Shown here: one piece after another, positions 16,345-20,978 of the stretch
Layout of the letters: each line of letters begins with the position of its first letter
Position numbering within the stretch: position 1 is the stretch's first letter
Assembly (NCBI GenBank): GCA_913776795.1
Contig: CAJYRH010000274.1
Span: forward strand, 1 to 20,978
DNA length: 20,978 bases
Origin: an uncultured Pseudorhodoferax sp.
GTDB taxonomy: Bacteria; Pseudomonadota; Gammaproteobacteria; Burkholderiales; Burkholderiaceae
Reading direction: 5' to 3'
The notes under the pieces: generated by a model
The model's database searches: none
Told to the model about the DNA's origin: nothing
The model's input: the letters and a program-made list of their open reading frames with translations, nothing else
Translations under genes and position numbers: made by a program

Positions 16345-17223
16345 TCACTTCACCTTGAAGCGTGCGACGTTGTTCTTGGCGATGGCGCGCAGATCGCGCG
16401 GCTCGCCGCGCACCCGCACATCGACCGCATCGATGCGGCCGACCACCACGTTCAATGGCGGCGTGCCGGTGGCGGTCACCGTCTCGCCAGCCACGAGACT
16501 GCGGCGCAACGGCGTGGCACCGGTGGCATCGGTCACCTGGACCCAGGTGTCGCCTTTGGCCACGAACTGCAGCAGCGCGGGGGGCGCGACAGGGCTGGCC
16601 GCTGCCGCGGAGGCAGCTGCGGCCGGGGCACTCGCGACAGGCGCCGGCTCGGTGACGGTCGGTGCCACCGTCGGGGTGGGCTCTGCAGGCGTGACGCTCT
16701 CGTTCACCGTGCTCGGGGCGCCCATGGGCGTGGCCGCAGATCCGTTCTCGGCATCTGCGGCACTCCCACCCAGACCTGGCCACAGGTAGATGGCCATCGC
16801 CCCCAACAGCAGCAGGGCCACGATCCACATGGCCGGGCTCGGACTGCCGCGCAGCGATGTACTGCCCGATGCGGCTGCACCAGGTTCGAAACGTGCGTTG
16901 ATGGCCGGAGGCGCCACCTCCCTGCGCTCGCCCGAGATGCCCGGCATCAGGTCGAGCACCGGCTTGGGATCCAGCTTGAGGCCGCGGCAGATGCTGGCAG
17001 CCAGGCCGCGTGCGAAGGTGGCATCGGGCAACAGATCGATGCGGCCCGCCTCCAGCGCCTCCAGCTTCTTGACCGTGACCTTCAATGCGATGGCCAGGGC
17101 CTCCACATGCAGGCCGGCATCCTCGCGTGCCTGGCGCAGCATGGCGCCAGCGCGCTGCGCACCGCTGGTGGCCTGGTCGGAGGGTGGCGGCGCCATGTCG
17201 GGAGAAAGGTTCTTGTCACTCAT
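16345..17223 (-). CDS. rodZ: RodZ-like cell-shape protein (HTH, one membrane span, DUF4115)
   Basis: RodZ links MreB filaments to the membrane and sets rod shape. The 292-residue protein has an N-terminal cytoplasmic Xre-like helix-turn-helix (about 24-95: [39 protein letters not shown]). A membrane span follows (about 131-150, [20 protein letters not shown]), then an Ala/Pro/Thr-rich periplasmic linker and a C-terminal DUF4115 beta domain ([19 protein letters not shown] to FKVK). It starts at the ATG at 17223, which overlaps the pilF stop by 8 nt and has no Shine-Dalgarno sequence, so coupled translation is expected. The pilF-rodZ-ispG-hisS order is widely conserved. Confidence 0.93.
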   Translation of the reverse strand: MSDKNLSPDMAPPPSDQATSGAQRAGAMLRQAREDAGLHVEALAIALKVTVKKLEALEAGRIDLLPDATFARGLAASICRGLKLDPKPVLDLMPGISGERREVAPPAINARFEPGAAASGSTSLRGSPSPAMWIVALLLLGAMAIYLWPGLGGSAADAENGSAATPMGAPSTVNESVTPAEPTPTVAPTVTEPAPVASAPAAAASAAAASPVAPPALLQFVAKGDTWVQVTDATGATPLRRSLVAGETVTATGTPPLNVVVGRIDAVDVRVRGEPRDLRAIAKNNVARFKVK

Positions 17224-18046
17224 CGAAAGCTTGGCGCTCCAGCGCCATGTACTCGCGGGACTGCACGAAACGGTTGCGCAGCTGCGTGCCCAATTGTTCG
17301 ACAGCCTGGCGGTTGCCCAGGCTGCGTTCGATCTTGATGCCCAGCCACAGGGACTCGGCGTTGGCGTACTCGCTGTTGTTGATGCGGCGGATGTAGAACT
17401 GCGCGCGCTGCAGGTCGCCACGTTTGTACAGCGACTGCGCCAGGTTGTAGCCGGTGATCGGATTGGCCGGGTCGAGTTCGTGGGAATGCATGAGACTGCG
17501 CTCGGCCTCGGCCACCTGGCCTGCCCGCTGCTGGCACAGGCCCTGCGCCAGCCAGGTCTTGGCCTTGTCGGCGTAGGTCAGGTTCTGCACCGCCACGGTG
17601 AACTGCGCGACCGCCTGGTCGTAGCGCCCCTGCTGGCACAGCAACCAACCGTAGTTGTGGGCCGTGCCAGGCTCACGCGGACTCAGGCGCTGGGCCTGAC
17701 GGAAGCTCTCCTCGGCCAGCGCGAGGTCGTTGAGCCGCATGTAGACGAGCCCGCGCAAATTGAAGGCTTCGGCAAAGCCGGGATCAGTCGCCAGCGCGAG
17801 CTTGACTTCTTCCAGCGCCACATTGGTCTGGCCCTGATCGAAGTAGCGCGAGGCAAGCTCGAGCCGCACACGGGCCCGCTTGCGCGCCTCGGTCTCCTCC
17901 GACGGAATCACCACGCCAGAGGGGTCCGTGCCGCGCGCGCCGTTGGCCGGCACGGCGCAGCCGGACAGCAGCACTGCACCGGACAGGGCCAGACCGGCGA
18001 GACCACAGGCCAGGATGCGGCCGGGCAGGTGCGTCGCGGTGCGCAT
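17216..18046 (-). CDS. pilF: PilF/PilW-type TPR lipoprotein, type IV pilus secretin pilotin
   Basis: PilF (PilW) is an outer-membrane lipoprotein that helps localise and assemble the PilQ secretin for type IV pili. The 276-residue protein has a lipoprotein signal peptide with lipobox LSGC (Cys30), then a run of TPR repeats from about residue 60 to 240 (RLELASRYFDQGQTNVALEE, FNLRGLVYMRLNDLALAEES, AHNYGWLLCQQGRYDQAVAQ, GYNLAQSLYKRGDLQRAQFY). The ATG at 18046 is favoured because it places the basic n-region and lipobox correctly. It is 4 nt after the rlmN stop, and a GGGGA lies about 11 nt upstream. The protein ends within the start of rodZ. No other pilus genes are in the window. Confidence 0.92.
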   Translation of the reverse strand: MRTATHLPGRILACGLAGLALSGAVLLSGCAVPANGARGTDPSGVVIPSEETEARKRARVRLELASRYFDQGQTNVALEEVKLALATDPGFAEAFNLRGLVYMRLNDLALAEESFRQAQRLSPREPGTAHNYGWLLCQQGRYDQAVAQFTVAVQNLTYADKAKTWLAQGLCQQRAGQVAEAERSLMHSHELDPANPITGYNLAQSLYKRGDLQRAQFYIRRINNSEYANAESLWLGIKIERSLGNRQAVEQLGTQLRNRFVQSREYMALERQAFDE

Positions 18047-18050
18047 CGTC

Positions 18051-19199
18051 TCAGTTCCCCTGTGGCGGCGCCGCAACCACCTGCAGCGGCACCTGGCGTT
18101 GCAGCGCGATGCGCTGCGTCACCCGGGTGCGGTCCTTCACATCGCCGGCAAGTTGGCCACAGGCGGCGTCGATGTCGTCGCCGCGCGTCTTGCGCACCGT
18201 GGTGACCAGGCCAGCGTCCAGCAGCAGCTTGGCGAAGGCGCTGACCTGGGGCGCCGGGGAGCGCTTGAGCCCCGAGGCCGGGAATGGGTTGAACGGAATG
18301 AGGTTGAGCTTGCACCAGACGCCATCGGTGCGGTGGCGCTCGACGAGCGCGATCAGCTCGCGCGCATGCTCGGGCTGGTCGTTCACACCGTCGAGCATGC
18401 AGTATTCGAAGGTGATGAAGTCGCGCGGCGCGTGCGCAAGGTAGCGCTGGCAGGCGCCCATCAATTCATCGAGCGGGTACTTGCGGTTCAGCGGCACCAA
18501 TTTGTCGCGCAGCGCATCGTTGGGCGCGTGCAGCGAGACGGCCAGCGCCACCGGGCAATCCTGGCCCAGCCGGTCCATCATGGGCACCACACCCGAGGTG
18601 GACACCGTCACGCGGCGGCGCGACAGCCCATAGCCATGGTCGTCCAGCATCACGCGCAGGGCCGGTACCAGAGCTGAATAATTCTGCAGCGGCTCGCCCA
18701 TGCCCATCATGACCACGTTGGAGACGACGCGTTCGGCCACGCCCAGGTGCTTGCGCAGGAAATGCTCGGCAAACCACAGCTGGGCGAGGATCTCGCCGGT
18801 CGTGAGGTTGCGGCTGAAGCCCTGGTGACCGGTGGAACAGAAGCGGCAGCCGACGGCGCAGCCGGCTTGCGAGGAGACGCACAAGGTGCCGCGGTCGTCC
18901 TCGGGGATGAAGACCGCCTCGACTGCATCGCCGGCACCGACGTCGAACAGCCACTTGACGGTTCCGTCCTGCGAGATGTGCTGGGTGATGACAGGCAGCG
19001 CCGTGATCCGAGCGACGCCTTCCAGCTTGCCGCGCAGCGACTTGGCCAGGTCGCTCATCTGGCTGAAATCGCTGGCACCGCGTTGGTGGATCCAGCGGAA
19101 CAGCTGGGTCGCGCGAAAGCGCTTCTCGCCCAGGCGCTCGCAGAAGGCCGCGAGGCCGTCGAGGTCGAATTCCAGCAGGTTGACGGCAGACGCACTCAC
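18051..19199 (-). CDS. rlmN: Dual-specificity 23S rRNA/tRNA adenine-C2 methyltransferase RlmN (radical SAM)
   Basis: RlmN makes 2-methyladenosine at A2503 of 23S rRNA and A37 of some tRNAs. The radical SAM cluster is C-x3-C-x2-C, Cys114, Cys118 and Cys121 in [10 protein letters not shown]. The two mechanistic cysteines correspond to Cys107 (LCVSSQ) and Cys347 ([10 protein letters not shown]). [11 protein letters not shown] and [10 protein letters not shown] are typical. I start at the GTG at 19199, which has GGGGGA 6 nt upstream and gives 382 residues, close to E. coli's 384. A TTG at 19256 would add 19 unlikely residues across a small GC hairpin (19238-19251). It follows ndk by 75 nt on the same strand. 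Confidence 0.96.
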   Translation of the reverse strand: MSASAVNLLEFDLDGLAAFCERLGEKRFRATQLFRWIHQRGASDFSQMSDLAKSLRGKLEGVARITALPVITQHISQDGTVKWLFDVGAGDAVEAVFIPEDDRGTLCVSSQAGCAVGCRFCSTGHQGFSRNLTTGEILAQLWFAEHFLRKHLGVAERVVSNVVMMGMGEPLQNYSALVPALRVMLDDHGYGLSRRRVTVSTSGVVPMMDRLGQDCPVALAVSLHAPNDALRDKLVPLNRKYPLDELMGACQRYLAHAPRDFITFEYCMLDGVNDQPEHARELIALVERHRTDGVWCKLNLIPFNPFPASGLKRSPAPQVSAFAKLLLDAGLVTTVRKTRGDDIDAACGQLAGDVKDRTRVTQRIALQRQVPLQVVAAPPQGN

Positions 19200-19274
19200 G
19201 CGCGATCCCCCGCCGCGCTCAACCCGCGCCGGCGACGACCCCGGACGGGGTTGCAAGGCGCGGGACGCTGCATG

Positions 19275-19700
19275 TCAGCGAGCGTAGATGTTGAGGCCGG
19301 GGAAGAAGAAGGCGACTTCCACCTGCGCAGTTTCGGCAGCGTCCGAACCGTGCACGGCGTTGGCATCGATGCTGTCGGCGAAATCGGCGCGGATGGTGCC
19401 GGCAGCGGCCTTCTTCGGATCGGTGGCACCCATCAGGTCACGGTTCTTCAGGATGGCGTTCTCGCCTTCCAGGACCTGCACCATGACGGGGCCGGAGATC
19501 ATGAACTCGACCAGGTCCTTGAAGAAGGGGCGCTCCTTGTGCACGCCGTAGAACTGCTCGGCTTCGGCGCGCGACAGTTGCACCAGGCGCGCGGCAGCGA
19601 TCTTCAGGCCAGCTGCCTCGAAGCGGGCGTAGATCTGGCCGATGACGTTCTTGGCGACTGCATCGGGCTTGATGATGGAGAGGGTGCGTTCGAGAGCCAT
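19275..19700 (-). CDS. ndk: Nucleoside diphosphate kinase
   Basis: Ndk moves the gamma phosphate between nucleoside triphosphates and diphosphates through a phosphohistidine and balances the NTP and dNTP pools. The 141-residue protein is standard in length. It starts [21 protein letters not shown] and contains the active-site His117 in NAVHGSD, ERPFF (57-61), and the [11 protein letters not shown] end. The ATG at 19700 has AGGA about 11 nt upstream. Its leader carries a probable -10 element and a GC stem followed by U-runs. It heads the ndk-rlmN-pilF-rodZ-ispG-hisS cluster. Confidence 0.98.
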   Translation of the reverse strand: MALERTLSIIKPDAVAKNVIGQIYARFEAAGLKIAAARLVQLSRAEAEQFYGVHKERPFFKDLVEFMISGPVMVQVLEGENAILKNRDLMGATDPKKAAAGTIRADFADSIDANAVHGSDAAETAQVEVAFFFPGLNIYAR

Positions 19701-19744
19701 TTTTGTGGTGTCCTATGGTGAAGCCGCAAGGCTTGGGATCGATG

Positions 19745-19769
19745 GAAAAAGGAAAAGGCGCTTGAGCGC
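19745..19769 (-). terminator. Terminator-like stem with U-runs upstream of ndk
   Basis: In the minus-strand RNA, GCGC-UCAA-GCGC (19769-19758) is followed by CUUUUCCUUUUU. The stem is only 4 bp, so it is weak. It could end transcripts coming from rluB, or act as an early attenuator, because the ndk -10 candidate lies just upstream of it. Confidence 0.3.
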
Positions 19770-19781
19770 GCAAAGCCTGCG

Positions 19782-19787
19782 ATTTTA
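19782..19787 (-). promoter_or_regulatory. Probable -10 element for ndk
   Basis: The minus strand reads TAAAAT, five of six matches to the -10 consensus, in the context GGGCTAAAATCGC. It is about 81 nt upstream of the ndk ATG, predicting a leader of about 75 nt. The -35 region is poor: TTCGAA at 19-nt spacing is the best match. Its AT content stands out in a GC-rich gap. Confidence 0.45.
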
Positions 19788-19843
19788 GCCCGTGCGGCCT
19801 CGCGCATTCGAAAGCTGGGCATGCGCCAGGGAAATGAGGAATC

Positions 19844-20978
19844 TCAGCGGCCGCGGCCACCCCGCCGCTGCGGCCCGCCGCCACCGCCCCCACGCCGTTG
19901 CTGGCCCTGGCGCTGGCGCGTGAAGCTGTCGGCACCGATGTAACCGAACGACGTCTTCATCGGATCGGGCTGGCCGCCGTTGCCACCGCCTCCTCCGCCA
20001 CCACCGCCGTCGCGTGGCGTGCGGCGCTGACCGCCAGGCGTGCTGACGGTCAGCGGATTGGGGATGGCGCCTTCTGCGCGGCTACCGGTGTCCCGACGCA
20101 CGCCGGCGTTGCCACCCTGGGCCGGGTTGGGGCCGCCACGCTTGCCGCGTCCGCCGCCGTCGCCACGCGCCCCGCGTTGCTGCGCGGGCGCGCCGCCAAC
20201 ACTGCCCTCCAACGGGCGCTGGCCCTGTCCGCCGCGGGCGCTGCGTGCGCCACGCCCACCGGCGCGGCGATCCGGCGCCTGGTTGCGCCCGCTGCCCCCC
20301 CGCGCTGCAGGAGGCTGGGGTGCCTGTGCGCCTGCCGCGCGCATGAGGGCCTGGATGTCACGTGCGTCCAGCTCCAGGGAGGCACCGCGCTTGAGGCCGC
20401 GCGGCAGTTGCATGGCACCGTAGCGGATGCGGATCAGGCGGCTGACGGCGTGGCCGACCGCTTCGAACATGCGCCGGACCTCGCGGTTGCGGCCTTCCGA
20501 AATGGTCACGCGGTACCAGCAGTTGGAACCTTCTCCACCACCGTCCTCAATGCTGCCGAACTGCGCCTGCCCGTCGTCCAGGTTCACGCCGTCCAGCAGG
20601 CGCTGCTTCTCCTCGTTGCTGAGCGCGCCCAGCACACGCACGGCGTACTCGCGCTCCAAGCCGAAGCGCGGATGCATGAGCTTGTTGGCCAGTTCACCGG
20701 AGTTGGTGAACAGCAGCAAGCCTTCGGTGTTGAGGTCCAGCCGGCCGACCGACTGCCACTTGCCCTGAAAGAGCTTGGGCAGCTTGCGGAACACCGTGGG
20801 CCGGTTCTGCGGGTCATCGTGCGTGACGACCTCGCCTGTCGGCTTGTGGTAGGCGATCACGCGCGGAGGCGGCGCGTCGATGCGCACGCGGATGGGCTTG
20901 CCGTTGACCTTGATCTGGTCGCCGTACTGGATGCGCTGGCCAATGTGGGCCGGTTCGTTGTTGACGGAGATGCGCCCC
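19844..20978 (-). CDS. rluB: 23S rRNA pseudouridine synthase RluB-like, 5' end cut by right edge
   Basis: This RsuA/RluB/RluE/RluF-family enzyme would isomerise U2605 of 23S rRNA. About 377 C-terminal residues are present, and the N-terminus lies beyond the right edge. The visible start is the end of an S4 RNA-binding domain ([20 protein letters not shown]). The catalytic domain follows, with catalytic Asp in [30 protein letters not shown] and [16 protein letters not shown]. The last 160 or so residues are Gly, Arg, Gln and Pro-rich with RGG-like repeats, much longer than in E. coli RluB. The first ATG inside the window (20887) is internal, since the S4 domain is upstream of it in frame. RluB is preferred over RsuA or RluE by the long basic tail. 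Confidence 0.9.
   Translation of the reverse strand, partial: GRISVNNEPAHIGQRIQYGDQIKVNGKPIRVRIDAPPPRVIAYHKPTGEVVTHDDPQNRPTVFRKLPKLFQGKWQSVGRLDLNTEGLLLFTNSGELANKLMHPRFGLEREYAVRVLGALSNEEKQRLLDGVNLDDGQAQFGSIEDGGGEGSNCWYRVTISEGRNREVRRMFEAVGHAVSRLIRIRYGAMQLPRGLKRGASLELDARDIQALMRAAGAQAPQPPAARGGSGRNQAPDRRAGGRGARSARGGQGQRPLEGSVGGAPAQQRGARGDGGGRGKRGGPNPAQGGNAGVRRDTGSRAEGAIPNPLTVSTPGGQRRTPRDGGGGGGGGGNGGQPDPMKTSFGYIGADSFTRQRQGQQRRGGGGGGPQRRGGRGR
19847..20335 (-). repeat. Arg/Gly-rich low-complexity tail of RluB
   Basis: This stretch codes for about 163 residues dominated by Gly, Arg, Gln, Ala and Pro, with RGG and GGR motifs and a run of ten glycines at about 19982-20011. The glycine codons are mixed (GGT, GGC, GGA), so it is not a simple nucleotide microsatellite. 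Such tails are typically disordered and RNA-binding. Confidence 0.8.

Noticed and set aside
16343..16828. N-terminal extension of ispG into rodZ
   Set aside because: It lies inside the rodZ DUF4115 and linker coding region in another frame. The ATG at 16342 has its own ribosome-binding site.
19978..20015. Possible phase-variable glycine repeat in rluB
   Set aside because: The glycine codons alternate among GGT, GGC and GGA. There is no homopolymer or perfect short tandem unit likely to slip.

Overview
This GC-rich window (roughly two thirds G+C by eye) looks like a core-chromosome segment of a beta-proteobacterium of the order Burkholderiales, most likely family Comamonadaceae. The evidence is the gene order ndk-rlmN-pilF-rodZ-ispG-hisS-yfgM-bamB-der-hfq-hflX-hflK-hflC-DUF2065-hisZ-purA, the beta-type Hfq start (MSNKGQ..), and the use of HisZ. 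I cannot fix the genus. I see no transposase, integrase, tRNA, rRNA, CRISPR array, toxin-antitoxin pair or phage gene. Coding is dense: the longest gaps are 148 nt (10382-10529), 143 nt (19701-19843) and 104 nt (1840-1943), so nothing longer than 300 bases is empty.

Layout. All genes but one are on the minus strand, so transcription runs from right to left. At the right edge is the truncated rluB (23S rRNA pseudouridine synthase) with a very long Arg/Gly-rich tail. Next come ndk (NTP balance), rlmN (rRNA/tRNA m2A methylation), pilF (type IV pilus secretin pilotin-like lipoprotein), rodZ (cell shape), ispG (MEP isoprenoid pathway), hisS (His-tRNA synthetase), a YfgM-like membrane protein, bamB (outer-membrane protein assembly) and der (ribosome-biogenesis GTPase). 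From pilF to ispG the genes overlap or nearly touch, and yfgM overlaps bamB, which suggests translational coupling. A 148-nt gap with an extended -10 promoter candidate then precedes hfq, followed by hflX, hflK, hflC and a small DUF2065 membrane protein. A hairpin and a -10-like element separate that block from hisZ, purA and a Gpt-like phosphoribosyltransferase. Next come a metC-like cystathionine beta-lyase and a small Lys/Glu-rich protein of unknown function.

The left end has the only plus-strand gene, tesA (GDSL esterase/thioesterase I). It diverges, with 16 nt between the start codons, from a LolD/YbbA-type ABC ATPase. rlmB (23S rRNA 2'-O-methyltransferase) follows and is cut by the left edge.

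The themes are ribosome and tRNA maturation (rluB, rlmN, hisS, der, hflX, rlmB), post-transcriptional control (hfq), envelope assembly and membrane quality control (pilF, rodZ, yfgM, bamB, hflKC, ABC ATPase, tesA), and nucleotide, histidine and methionine metabolism (ndk, purA, the phosphoribosyltransferase, hisZ, metC). I do not find an undescribed multi-gene system. The points worth a second look are small: a perfect hairpin between hfq and hflX that bears on the hflX start, promoter/inverted-repeat overlaps at operon junctions, the conserved-looking unknown small protein, the RluB tail, and the orphan ABC ATPase back to back with tesA.
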